Assembly (NCBI RefSeq): GCF_040958095.1
Contig: NC_091175.1
Location: 21,066,503 to 21,130,502 of the forward strand
From: Procambarus clarkii
Taxonomy: Eukaryota > Arthropoda > Malacostraca > Decapoda > Cambaridae
Length of the DNA: 64,000 bases
Reading direction: 5' to 3'
Shown here: positions 22,790 to 34,220 of the stretch, piece after piece
Position numbering within the stretch: the first letter of the stretch is position 1
Layout: each line of letters begins with the position of its first letter
The notes under the pieces: model-generated
What the model saw: only the letters and a program-made list of their open reading frames with translations
What the model was told of the DNA's origin: nothing
The model's database searches: none
Program-made: the position numbers and the translations under genes

Positions 22790-23140
22790 CTGTAATATAC
22801 AATAGATATGAATAATATATATTTAGAAAATCGTATTTTCCCAATTATGACAAATAAAACAATAACCCTTTAAGTGTGATACCATTTTATTAGCCTATCC
22901 TCACCAATAGGTCAAAATGACCAAAAACAATTGTAATAAATTTACATTTGTTATAATAATTCTAATAAGAAAAGGACCTGCTCTTTATTACCCTTACTGA
23001 AAGAGAGGAGCTTTACCAAACCTGGAAAAGAGGGGGTGCTCTTCCAATCCTGAAAAAGAGGCTGATGAGAACCCTTACCCCACATGAATCAGCAAGCATG
23101 ACCTCTTCAGGGAAAAGCAAGTAGGCCAAAACCAGCAAGG
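22790..23140. other. Intron 4 sequence upstream of exon 5
   Basis: AT-rich at first; nothing recognisable apart from the exon 5 acceptor at 22790. Confidence 0.4.
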
Positions 23141-23710
23141 ACATTCATGACACCACTTTTCCCCTGGCCTTGCCAATCCATCCACAACAGAGCAGGAAGA
23201 CCACAGTACTCCTGAGCCCTCCCAAAAGTGAGAGAAAACTCACGAGCCTGGCAAGGACAACTAAGAGACCAACTTTCAACAAAGGCAAGAATCCAGAACT
23301 GAAAAGGAGTCTAGATTCCAAAAAAAACAGGCCCAAGAGGGAAAATATCCCAAAAATCTACAATCACAGACCACAAGCAAAATGCAGAAAGAGAACCAAC
23401 CTTGTAGGTAAAGGGAAACCCCAGGAACTTCCAGAGACTAGACCACCAGACACACACAAAACCTTGAGATTGGAAAACTGAAGAGTTAGCCACCGCCTGT
23501 GACACCCTGGGAAGAAAATTGGAACGGATCCCAAATAGACACATGGCCATGGCTTCAGAGTAGGATCCAAAGGCACTGCTAACCAAAATGCAACAAGAAG
23601 CAAAAACCACAAACACCTGTGCAAGATAAAAACAATCCAAGAGTACTGGATCCAGAAACACATCCACATGTTTGAGCACAGGAGGCCACAGTAAAGATAG
23701 ACAGGATAAC
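23141..23710 (-). pseudogene. Probable decayed DIRS Gag fragment
   Basis: Minus-strand frames resemble the middle of the Gag-like protein of the 41-47.5 kb DIRS element: LLDCFYLAQVFVVFASCCIL...AFGSYSEAMA compares with LLKLFTPILRDAVSLFYASR...GSSVESAWA. The similarity is low, with many stops. Assignment is tentative. Confidence 0.45.
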
Positions 23711-23733
23711 ATGGCTAGGTGGAGGGCAGGAAT

Positions 23734-23980
23734 CTTGAGGTTATCTTGAGATGATTTCGGGGCTTTTTTAAGTGTCCCGCGGCCCGGTCCTCGACCAGAC
23801 CTCCACCCCCAGGAAGCAACCCGTGACAGCTGACTAACACCCAGGTACCTTTTACTGCTAGGTAACAGGGGCATAGGGTGAAAGAAACTCTGCCCATTGT
23901 TTCTCGCCGGCAGCTGGGATCGAACCCAGGACCACAGGATCACAAGTCCCGCGTGCTGTCCGCTTGGCCGACCGGCTCCC
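23734..23980 (-). mobile_element. tRNA-headed SINE, copy C (reverse), at the edge of the 21-bp array
   Basis: Reverse orientation: CTTGAGGTTATCTTGAGATG tail at the left, GGGATCGAACCC B box and GGCCGACCGGCTCCC head at the right. A lone 21-bp array unit lies to its left (23711-23733) and the main array begins at 23983, so the SINE inserted into the array or beside its first unit. Confidence 0.9.
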
Positions 23981-23982
23981 CA

Positions 23983-26887
23983 ATGGCTAGGTGGAGGACA
24001 GGAATGGCTAGGTGGAGGGCGGGAATGGCTAGGTGGAGGGCAGGAATGGCTAGGTGGAGGGCGGGAATGGCTAGGTGGAGGGCGGGAATGGCTTGGTGGA
24101 GGGCGGGAATGGCTTGGTGGAGGGCGGGAATGGTTTGGTGGAGGGCGGGAATGGTTTGGTGGAGGGCGGGAATGGTTTTGGTGGAGGGCTAGAATGGCTA
24201 GGTGGAGGGCAAGAATGGCTAGGTGGAGGGCAAGAATGGCTTGGTGGAGGGCAGGAATGGCTTGGTGGAGGGCGGGAATGGCTAGGTGGAGGGCGGGAAT
24301 GGCTAGGTGGAGGGCGGGAATGGCTAGGTGGAGGGCGGGAATGGCTAGGTGGAGGGCGGGAATGGCTTGGTGGAGGGCGGGAATGGCTTGGTGGAGGGCG
24401 GGAATGGTTTTGGTGGAGGGCTAGAATGGCTAGGTGGAGGGCAAGAATGGCTAGGTGGAGGGCAAGAATGGCTTGGTGGAGGGCAAGAATGGCTAGGTGG
24501 AGGGCAAGAATGGCTTGGTGGAGGGCAAGAATGGTTAGGTGGAGGGCAGGAATGGCTAGGTGGAGGGCAAGAATGGCTAGGTGGAGGGCAAGAATGGCTA
24601 GGTGAAGGGCAAGAATGGCTAGGTGGAGGGCAAGAATGGCTAGGTGGAGGGCAAGAATGGCTAGGTGGAGGGCAAGAATGGCTAGGTGGAGGGCAAGAAT
24701 GGCTAGGTGGAGGGCAAGAATGGCTAGGTGGAGGGCAAGAATGGCTAGGTGGAGGGCAAGAATGGCTTGGTGGAGGGCAAGAATGGCTTTGTGGAGGGCA
24801 GGAATGGCTTGGTAGAGGGCAGGAATGGCTAGGTGGAGGGCAAGAATGGCTTGGTGGAGGGCAAGAATGGCTTGGTAGAGGGCAGGAATGGCTAGGTGGA
24901 GGGCAAGAATGGCTTGGTGGAGGGCGGGAATGGTTTTGGTGGAGGGCTAGAATGGCTAGGTGGAGGGCAAGAATGGCTAGGTGGAGGGCAAGAATGGCTT
25001 TGTGGAGGGCAGGAATGGCTTGGTAGAGGGCAGGAATGGCTAGGTGGAGGGCAAGAATGGCTTGGTGGAGGGCAAGAATGGCTTGGTGGAGGGCAGGAAT
25101 GGCTTGTTGGAGGGCAAGAATGGTTAGGTGGAGGGCAAGAATGGCTAGGTGGAGGGCAAGAATGGCTAGGTGGAGGGCAAGAATGGCTAGGTGGAGGGCA
25201 AGAATGGCTTGGTGGAGGGCAAGAATGGCTTGGTGGAGGGCAGGAATGGCTAGGTGGAGGGCAAGAATGGTTAGGTGGAGGGCAAGAATGGCTAGGTGGA
25301 GGGCAAGAATGGTTAGGTGGAGGGCAAGAATGGCTAGGTGGAGGGCAAGAATGGTTAGGTGGAGGGCAAGAATGGCTAGGTGGAGGGCAAGACTGGCTAG
25401 GTGGAGGGCAAGACTGGCTAGGTGGAGGGCAAGACTGGCTAGGTGGAGGGCAAGAATGGCTAGGTGGAGGGCAAGACTGGCTAGGTGGAGGGCAAGACTG
25501 GCTAGGTGGAGGGCAAGAATGGCTAGGTGGAGGGCAAGAATGGCTAGGTGGAGGGCAAGAATGGTTAGGTGGAGGGCAAGAATGGTTAGGTGGAGGGCAA
25601 GAATGGCTAGGTGGAGGGCAAGAATGGCTAGGTGGAGGGCAAGAATGGCTTGGTGGAGGGCAAGAATGGTTAGGTGGAGGGCAAGAATGGTTAGGTGGAG
25701 GGCAAGAATGGCTAGGTGGAAAGCAAGAATGGCTTGGTGGAGGGCAAGAATGGCTTGGTGGAGGGCAAGAATGGGTAGGTGGAGGGCAAGAATGGCTAGG
25801 TGGAGGGCAAGAATGGCTAGGGTGGAGTGCAAGAATGGATAGGTGGAGGGCAAGAATGGCTTGGTGGAGGGCAAGAATGGTTAGGTGGAGGGCAAGAATG
25901 GCTAGGTGGAGGGCAAGAATGGCTAGGTGGAGGGCAAGAATGGCTTGGTGGAGGGCAAGAATGGTTAGGTGGAGGGCAAGAATGGCTAGGTGGAGGGCAA
26001 GAATGGCTAGGTGGAGGGCAAGAATGGCTAGGTGGAGGGCAAGAATGGCTAGGTGGAGGGCAAGAATGGCTAGGTAGAGGGCAAGAATGGCTAGGTGGAG
26101 GGCAAGAATGGCTAGGTGGAGGGCAAGAATGGCTTGGTGGAGGGCAGGAATGGCTAGGTGGAGGGCAAGAATGGTTAGGTGGAGGGCAAGAATGGCTAGG
26201 TGGAGGGCAAGAATGGCTAGGTGGAGGGCAAGAATGGCTTGGTGGAGGGCAGGAATGGCTAGGTGGAGGGCAAGAATGGTTAGGTGGAGGGCAAGAATGG
26301 TTAGGTGGAGGGCAAGAATGGCTAGGTGGAGGGCAAGAATGGCTAGGTGGAGGGCAAGAATGGCTAGGTGGAGGGCAAGAATGGTTAGGTGGAGGGCAAG
26401 AATGGCTAGGTGGAGGGCAAGAATGGTTAGGTGGAGGGCAAGAATGGCTAGGTGGAGGGCAAGAATGGTTAGGTGGAGGGCAAGAATGGTTAGGTGGAGG
26501 GCGAGAATGGCTAGGTTGAGGGCGAGAATGGCTAGGTTGAGGGCAGGAATGGCTAGGTGGAGGGCAGGAATGGCTAGGTGGAATACAAGAATGGCTAGGT
26601 GGAGGGCAAGAATGGCTAGGTGGAGGGCAGGAATGGCTTGGTGGAGGGCAGGAATGGCTAGGTGGAGGTCAGGAATGGCTAGGTGGAGGTCAGGAATGGC
26701 TAGGTGGAGGTCAGGAATGGCTAGGTGGAGAGCAGGAATGGCTAGGAGGAGGGCAGGAATGGCTAGGTGGAAGGCAGGAATGGCTAGGTGGAAGGCAGGA
26801 ATGGCTAGGTGGAAGGCAGGAATGGCTAGGTGGAAGGCAGGAATGGCTAGGTGGAAGGCAGGAATGGCTAGGTATAGGGCAGGAATT
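23983..26887. repeat. 21-bp minisatellite array in RBFA intron 4
   Basis: About 138 near-identical units containing AATGGCTAGGTGGAGGGCA. Variants are GGTTAGG/GGCTTGG, GGGCGGG/GGGCAAG/GGGCAGG, and an early TTTTGGTGG variant. Since 21 is divisible by 3 and the unit has no stop in most frames, long repetitive reading frames exist on both strands; they are by-products. On the RBFA sense strand each unit reads CTTGCCCTCCACCTAGCC, pyrimidine-rich followed by TAG. Confidence 0.97.
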
Positions 26888-27983
26888 GACACTTTGGTGA
26901 GTTGACTGAGAAGGTGGATGTATTTGGTGTTTTCCAAAGTTATATGTTGTGTGATTTTCATGAGCAGTCAGCCGTAGTTGCTCTCAAATTCTTGTGTGGC
27001 GACTCAAATTCTGAATTCATGTTGACATTTGAACATCAAGTGGTTTAGTTCTGACATCCAGATGAGTGAATAAATAATAATAAATATCTAATTGATTAGC
27101 TTACTTTTAAAGTGTCTTTAATTCTGATCCCTAGATCTTAGATTCATGTCTCTTGATACAGTGAAAGCTAGAGTGGAGAGTACTCTGAAGTTTACATGCT
27201 AAAGATTATGACTTAAAGATTCTTGACTATATGATTTACATTCTTACAGTTGTTGCTTGATAATATCAGATAATATTGTGGTACAGACAAGTTCCATTCC
27301 TTGTCTTATAAACAACCTGAATAGATGGTGGCAGCACTTTCTATCTCTTTCCTTCAGCCCTTCCTTTTTTCCTCCTTCCTTCTCCAGCCCCCTTCTTTTC
27401 CTAGTCCATCTTCCTTCCTTCCTTTCCCTTTTCCCTTCTTCCTTCTCCTTAGCCCTTTCTTCAACTCATCTTTAACCTCCTCCCACTTCACTGAGTTTTC
27501 CTCCTCCTTTCTCCAATTTCCGATACGTTACAAGGATGCGGACAGGTTGGATACCTGGGGCACAACATACACATCTGCTACGTTATCAACTAGTTTCATG
27601 TACCGAATCTTTATGGTTTTTTAAGAAGAGAAAGTCCCTGGACATTTTCCTTTCATATAAACAAAATATGCCTTGCTCACTGATATAACCATCCTCCTAT
27701 CAGTCTGTCTATTCATACATATATTATGGGCACATATTCACCACACTGTATTTTATTCTTTATAAGCTGTGGGTTTTTCAATAGTCTTCAACACTTACAG
27801 GTACAGTACTTGAAATATCTAAAGAAAATTCAACCTGAAATCACCCAATTCAAGATGGGATTTCACAAAAGAAAAATGAGCATCAAAAATACAGATATAG
27901 TAGATGTTTAGCCATTTAATTAATAAAAAAATCCTTTGTAAGCAATATTATCATTTTCAACAATTTTTGTGAGCAGAGTTTAC
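26888..27983. other. Intron 4 sequence with a polypyrimidine tract
   Basis: Positions 27335-27500 are strongly C/T-rich on the plus strand (CTTCCTTCTCC-type). The rest is AT-rich without recognisable coding sequence. Confidence 0.55.
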
Positions 27984-28123
27984 CTTAAGACTACTATCCA
28001 AATTAGTTTTGAGCACAAGGGTTGACTTTAGGTGATGTGTTGGGTCTGTTGGCACAAAATCTTCGCCAAAATCTGCAACAGACAGCATCTTTTCTACTTC
28101 TTGTAGTTTATAAAATCGGCGAT
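27984..28123 (-). CDS. RBFA: RBFA exon 4 (post-domain VADFG segment)
   Basis: Acceptor CCTTGCAG|AT lies at 28124/28123 and donor CTTAAG|GTAAAC at 27984/27983. The exon has two nucleotides to complete Asp and then 46 codons; the other two frames stop at once. It encodes RRFYKLQEVEKMLSVADFGE followed by a polar stretch. In animal mitochondrial RBFA a similar L-x-x-V/L-x-x-x-L-x-V-A-D-F-G segment directly follows the FV-x-D strand, which ties this exon to exon 3. The exon lies about 150 bp from the palindromic element at 28269-28428. Confidence 0.88.
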
Positions 28124-28268
28124 CTGCAAGGAATACAGTTTAATTAATTTAATTAATCATGTTCAAGACCAAGTCAGTCACCTCCAATCAGCTGTCAACT
28201 CTGTTACATATACCTCTGTATCATCCTCTAACTAGACCATTCTAATGCAATTAGAGTGGAAGCCACAT

Positions 28269-28428
28269 GTTAACCAGACCACACACTAGAAGGTGAAGGG
28301 ACGACAACGTTTCGGTCCATCCTGGATCATTCTCAAGTCGATTGTGTCAACACAATCGACTTGAGAATGGTCCAGGACGGACCGAAACGTCGTCGTCCCT
28401 TCACCTTCTAGTGTGTGGTCTGGTCAAC
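28269..28428. mobile_element. Near-perfect palindromic (foldback) element
   Basis: Arms of about 79 bp (TGTTAACCAGACCACACACT...CGATTGTGT and its inverse ending GTGTGTGGTCTGGTCAACA) meet near 28349-28350 with only a few mismatches. There is no coding capacity. It looks like a small foldback MITE, in RBFA intron 3 just upstream of exon 4. Confidence 0.85.
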
Positions 28429-29551
28429 ATACTTCAGCCACGTTATTGTGACTCATCACCTGCACGTGGAATCCACATATTTCTGTTTCTGGCTATGTGG
28501 GGATTCGAAGATTTTGGCAGCCATGAAATTTCCCCGTCCTACATTAGTGAACACCTTTACTGTTTAGTACATCTAAGATTAAGGTGATGGAAGGGTTATC
28601 AGCCCTATCATCTATGGTCATAGATAACGCACATTTTTAATGCAGCATAAAATGAAACCATCATTAACTCTTGGACAGCACCTATGGAGAGATCATCATA
28701 CCCACCAATGCAGAAAAAAACAGTTCCTTAACCACTGTCTCAAACTGAGCACATTCTCAGCATGAGAAGAATTCTCACTGTTGAGAATTTTTCTCATCAA
28801 TGAGAAAAATCTGAGCCTCACATAGGAGCCAAAGCTAGCCTTGGGGCACAATAGGGAGGAATTGGTGGTTCTGAAAGACTGCCCCATTCCTCAGAGGAAG
28901 CAATGAAGGGTCCTCCTATGCATAGGAGGAGGAACCAAAAAACTGCAGAGGTTGGAAAATTCATTAAAATTTCCAAGGAAAAAGAATGTTCAGTATCTCC
29001 TGCCTTAATCCCAGCATCCACCAGCATTACAGAGGACTGACACATCTTAGCCCAAGCACAATGCTGATAACATACAAGTTGAACCTTCATCTACAGAGAA
29101 ATCAGGAACAGAATACTGAGCAGAGCCCATGTTTTACAGCCGAGAGTCACAGGTCGCGGCAACAAGAAAAGGTTGAAAATTCTCAACAAAAATAAAGATT
29201 ATGCCAAGAATCTGCAGACTCCAAAAATAGAAATCATTAGCATTGATAATTTTGTGCTCACACACTATGTTTAGTGGTAACTTTGCAAGGTACATGCCAA
29301 GATATGTAGGTTTAAATAAGGACACCTAATTCTGACACTGAAAAAACATGAACAAACTCACCTTGAGCCCAAGAAGGGATTGAAGGATATATAAAGAATG
29401 ATTGTCATGGTCAAAATACTCCATATGTCACTTTTCTATACTGCACCAGGGAGAGTTTTGCCTGTAACACAAGTGTTATGCCAAAATGACCAATAGACAA
29501 CAATTCAAATTACCAAAGTCTATGATCCAGAAGACCGGTGGTTGATCCAAA
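28429..29551. other. Intron 3 sequence without a recognised feature
   Basis: No convincing coding sequence. 28690-29150 has a purine-rich composition reminiscent of the decayed DIRS Gag at 23.1-23.7 kb, but I could not align it. Confidence 0.35.
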
Positions 29552-29785
29552 GGGAGCCGGTGGCTGAGCAGACAGAACACTGCACGCGTGATCCTGTGGT
29601 CCCGGGTTCAGTCCCAGGCGCCGGCGAGAAACAATGGGTTTCTTTCACCCTGATGCTCCTGTTACCTAGCAGTAAATAAGTACCTGGGAGTGAGTCAGCT
29701 GTCACGGGCTGCTTACTGGGGGGAGAGGCCTGGTCGAGGACCGGGCCGCGGGGACACTAAGCCCCGAAATCATCTTAAGATAACC
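29552..29785 (+). mobile_element. tRNA-headed SINE, copy D
   Basis: GGGAGCCGGTGGCTGAGCAG head, GGTTCAGTCCCAGG B-box-like site, CTAGCAGTAAATAAGTACC body, AGGCCTGGTCGAGGACCGGG tail. It lacks GGCAGAG after AACAATG. It ends about 75 bp before the outer DIRS element. Confidence 0.88.
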
Positions 29786-32104
29786 ATCAAATGGTATGGG
29801 CTCAACAAGCTATACTTCTGCTGTACATAACTAGCTTTAAACTAATACAAGTCCCCAAAAAACAGTGTTGAATATAATGAAATGCTATTTTCTAGGCGAC
29901 ACCTGGAGGCTCCCCGGAGCTATACCAGGCTGATGTGTATATATTAGACTGTGGCAACAGTCAATTGATGGAGTTCTAGCCTACAGAGGACCACAAGCCA
30001 GAACCTGGCCCCCTCAGAGAGGCACGAGGAGCAATGGCCTATAGACCCCCAAGTAGTTGGAAGCAGCCTGTCTGCCATCTACCAGGTCAGGTACCCAGAA
30101 AGGTAGGAATCCCAACACCAACTACAGCTGGTTAGAAATTGCACACTGAAAGACGAACGAGCAAGCAGGACTCCCCAATCGGAAAACAAGCATGATGTCA
30201 CCACAGCCGCCGTGCCGCTGTTTGAGGAAGCGGTGGTGGAATCCCCAGACCTCCAGCGCCGGCGACCCAACCCCAGTTCAGAGGCTGAATATCAAAAACA
30301 CAAAAAAACATCGACTGGAGGGAGGGAGGGATGCTGGGGAGCCTCCAGGTCTCGTCCAGAAAATGGCATTTTATTACATTCAATGCTGGTTTTCTGTGGA
30401 CAGCCCCTGGAGCAACTTAACCAAAAATAAACAAAAAAACCAGCATTGAATGTAATGAAACGCCATTTTCTGGGCGAGACCCGGAGGCTCCCCGGAGCTT
30501 TACCGGCTGATATGCTAATGTCAGACTTTGGCATCAGTCATGTGTATGGAGTCCTAGGGCCTACCGGGGACCACGGCCAGAACCTGGCCCCCTCAGAGAG
30601 GCAAGGGGAGCAATGGCCTATAGAAACCCCCGTGTGGTTGGAAGCATTCTATGTCTGCCATCGACTGGGTCAAGCATCCAGAAAGGTAAGCATTCCAAAA
30701 CAAACCCCTATTCTGGTGAAAATTGCTACCTAAAGCCGAACTAGTGGATAGAACTCTTCAACAGAAAACAAGGAAACTAGTATGACGTCATACGTCACCG
30801 CGCCGCTGTCTGCACAGCTCCCCCCTCCCCGGGAGGGGGAAGGGGGAGCCCCAGACCTCCCACGCCGGCTATCCACCCATCAGTTCTGAAGCTGGATGTC
30901 AAAACACGCGAAAAACCGCCGACCGGAGGGAGAGGGGGTTGCCGGGAGCCTCCGGGTCTCACCCAGAAAATGGCGTTTCATTACATTCAACGCTGGTTTT
31001 CTGGGGGGAGCCTCGTCGGCTCCCCGGAGCTAACTACCCACAGAGGAAGGTCAAAGGGACAGAACCGGGAGGCGGACACCACGCACCCCCCAAGGAGGCG
31101 AGACAACCGGCAGCAAACGCCAACCCAAGGCGCCACAGCCCCGAAAAGTCCCGGGAACAACACGAGAACAACGAGCAGCAACGCCCCTGCACAAACACCA
31201 AAAAACCATGCCCGAAAGACCGCAAGGCCACGTCGCCCAGACGGCAGCAAGAGCAGCGAAGCCACGAACGCCACAGGCATGAGGGAAGAACACAGGCAGC
31301 TTAGCCGCAAGAACACGGCTGACCACCCGGGACACTATCACCCGCGAACCAGGAAGAACAGAACCTGATCAACGCAAAACGCGCTCCGGACCCAAACGCT
31401 GTGGCACTCAAACAACAGCGGAGGGCCGCCACTGAACACAAAAAACGACACCCCCGCCCGACCAACGAAGCACCAACAAACCCTGGACCCCTCCAGAACG
31501 CAGCAGCCCCACCCCGCGCCAGAAAAGATGGAGACTGCTGCCACCGAACAACCAAAACGCTAAAACCGAAGGAGCAAGAAAACTCAGCGACTCGACCCCC
31601 AGAGGCAAAGGCCAAAAGGAAAGAGCCAATGAAAAAAACACACCGGAACCGAAGGGGCACTACCAACCGAGGAGAAGACAGCGCACGCTGACCAGAGACC
31701 AGGATGGTGCAAGCGGCGCATGAACAGGCCGGAGGTGAAACAACGCACAAGACAGCTGACTAACGGTGCAGAAGCAACACCAAGACCGAAAGCAAGCTGA
31801 AGCGGCTCCGCCCGCGCAGCACGAAAAGAGGCGACAGTATGTGGCAAGACGACGGCCCCCAACCCCCACCAGAAAACCAAGCCGAGAGTAAACCAAGCTA
31901 ACCACCACCTAAGAAGGGACAGGAAAAGGAAGGACCGCCAAAATACCCCATACTGCCGACAAGAGAAGCAGGCAGGTGGGACACCTACCACGAAGCCACC
32001 CGACCACCAACCGGAGGCGAGACCGCAAAGCAGAACATAAGCAGCCCCGACAAGGCCCCTCCGAGCCCAGGAAAAGGCGGAGCCGCGGGAAGATCTCGGG
32101 CGTG

Positions 32105-34220
32105 ACCACCGAAACCCAGACGGCACAAGGAGATGGAACGTCTGCCGAACAGAAAAAACTCCCCCAAAGCATGCAAGCCCGCCAGGAGTTCAAAAACGAC
32201 GGGTCCGACGCGAGACATCGCAAGACCCCAAAAAAAAACAACCGGCAGGGCAAGCTAGGAAACCAAAGAAGGCGGAAAGGTCGCTGCCAGAACAGTACCC
32301 GAACCAAGGGGTACAAACAACTGCAATAGACTGAGACAAAGAAGCACATCACAGGACACAGGCGGACAAACGCCTATGAACACATGCAGAACACACCTGC
32401 TGCAGAGGAGGCAGGAAGAAAGAGCAGAAGCACAAAAACCCCAGGATAACAACCAGGGGTGGACAATCAGGCAGGGACAAAAAAAAAACCCACGCAATCC
32501 CCAGGCACAAAACGGCAGCAAAGCGCCACTCCACAACCGGACACAGGAACAAGGACACGCCACCGTGAAACACGGTACCAATGCACACGTGCAGCAGCAG
32601 CAACAGGCACCACTGCAACATGCAACATGTAACGTAGCAACTCTCTTCTGCAAAGGCAGAGAACGGAGCAGGCAGACCCCAGACAGGGCCAACAGACACG
32701 ACAAAACCCCGCAGGCCCAGAAACCTGCACCAAGCGACCGACGGCGGAGAAACCCCGCTCGATACCTGCTGGATGAGGTACTGGGAGCTCAATTCACACC
32801 TCAAGCCCGGCCCAAGGCCAGGCTAGACCGGCCAGAGGGTGGCCCACCAGGCAGCTGCTAGGAGCAGTCCACCGGCCCACATACCCCCACAACCAGGACG
32901 AGCCGGAACTGCCATACGAAAACAGGCTAGTGTGCCCTGGAAGTCCACGGACGAACCAGCAAGGAGGCTTATGCTAGCAAGTAGGTCGTGGAACAAGCAC
33001 AGACCTCTGATGGTAATACAGTGTTCCCCAAATGTGCCAATAGCACCACTGCACTCCACTGGTACTATCCCGCAAGTTCTACCAGATAGGCGGGACCCAA
33101 GAGCCAGAGCTCAAATCCTGCAAGCACAGCCAGGAGCCTTACCAGGTGAGTACAGAACCAACCCTACAACCCCACACCTCACAACATTAAAAAAAAAGGA
33201 GGGTCCCCTGAATGACTCCAGCATGGGTTGGACATGCACATGAGGGGGACAGGAAGGGTTGAAAAAGGGACAGTCACTGGTGTGCGAACGGTCTCAGTCT
33301 TACAAAATATACCTAAATAAAGACAGGTATATAAACAACTCCGCATCCAGCGTCCGGCCAAAAGACGCCAGACCGCAGAAACTCGCCTGGCGAACGGTGG
33401 CACGAACTTGACACGACTTAACCGTGCCCAGAAGAACCTGGGAGCACCGCCAGGTGAAGACGCCAGAGCCGGACCCTGCCGGACCCGCAGGAGAGCAGGC
33501 AGAGGCGAAGGAGGCAGTTCACACCCATGACACAGGGAAAACCGCGGTGTCCTCCCCACAACTGGGAACCAGGACACCCCCGGCGCGAAGGGGCACATAC
33601 CGCAGCCAGGGAGAAGAACGAGAGGCGAAGCACTGTAGCAAAAAGGGCGCAAAACACCAGCACTGAAACACCGCCCAGACCAAAACCAACTCCACGGCGT
33701 ATAACACGCTGGCCGAACCGCACACCCTCTCTGCGGGAAGGCGCCAGCCAGGACTACTGCACGAGAAAAGTAGCCAAAAGAGGAAGCAGGAACAATAAAA
33801 CCGGCCAAAGAAGCAAAGAGCCCAAAAAGGAACCCAACCGGGCGACAAGCAGCCCAACCGGGCGTCAAGCAGCCCAACCGGGCGTCAAGTAGCCCAACAG
33901 GGCGACAAGTAGCCCAACAGGGCGACAAGTAGCCCAACAGGGCGACAAGTAGCCCAACAGGGCGACAAGTAGCCCAACAGGGCGACAAGGACGAGGAGTC
34001 GACAGACATTCCAATAATCCGGGAAGTAGCGAAAAACCATCCCGTACCCTCGAGAACACAGAAGCCAACACTAGTCCCGAAGGCACACGAAGGCGCAGGC
34101 GCACCCGAGATCAGAAGTCACGCAGAACCCCATCGAACGGGGAAATATGACGAAAACACCGTCCCAAAGGGGTGGGAGGAAACTTCCACCCACAGGACGG
34201 AACCAACCGACTCAAAGGCC
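32105..34220. other. Unmatched GC-rich cargo segment of the nested DIRS element
   Basis: This fills the place of RT/RNase H and part of Gag. Open frames exist on both strands but none shows a family motif. It has a CAG-rich stretch near 32590-32615 and the 20-bp tandem repeat. It may be captured host sequence or another repeat. Confidence 0.5.
33831..33990. repeat. 20-bp tandem repeat, 8 units
   Basis: Units read GGGCGACAAGTAGCCCAACA, with early variants CGTCAAGC and CCAACCG. The array lies within the unmatched segment of the nested DIRS element. Confidence 0.93.

Noticed and set aside
24345-26961. Long repetitive open frames on both strands of the 21-bp array (up to ~690 codons).
   Set aside because: The period is a multiple of three and the unit has no stop codons in several frames, so all frames stay open; no start context, domain or splice evidence.
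27257-27624. Possible Ser/Pro/Phe-rich protein.
   Set aside because: The frames simply translate a polypyrimidine tract in RBFA intron 4.
30987-34104. Many overlapping 65-280-codon frames on both strands.
   Set aside because: GC-rich, stop-poor sequence within DIRS elements; apart from recombinase and Gag remnants none shows a recognisable motif.
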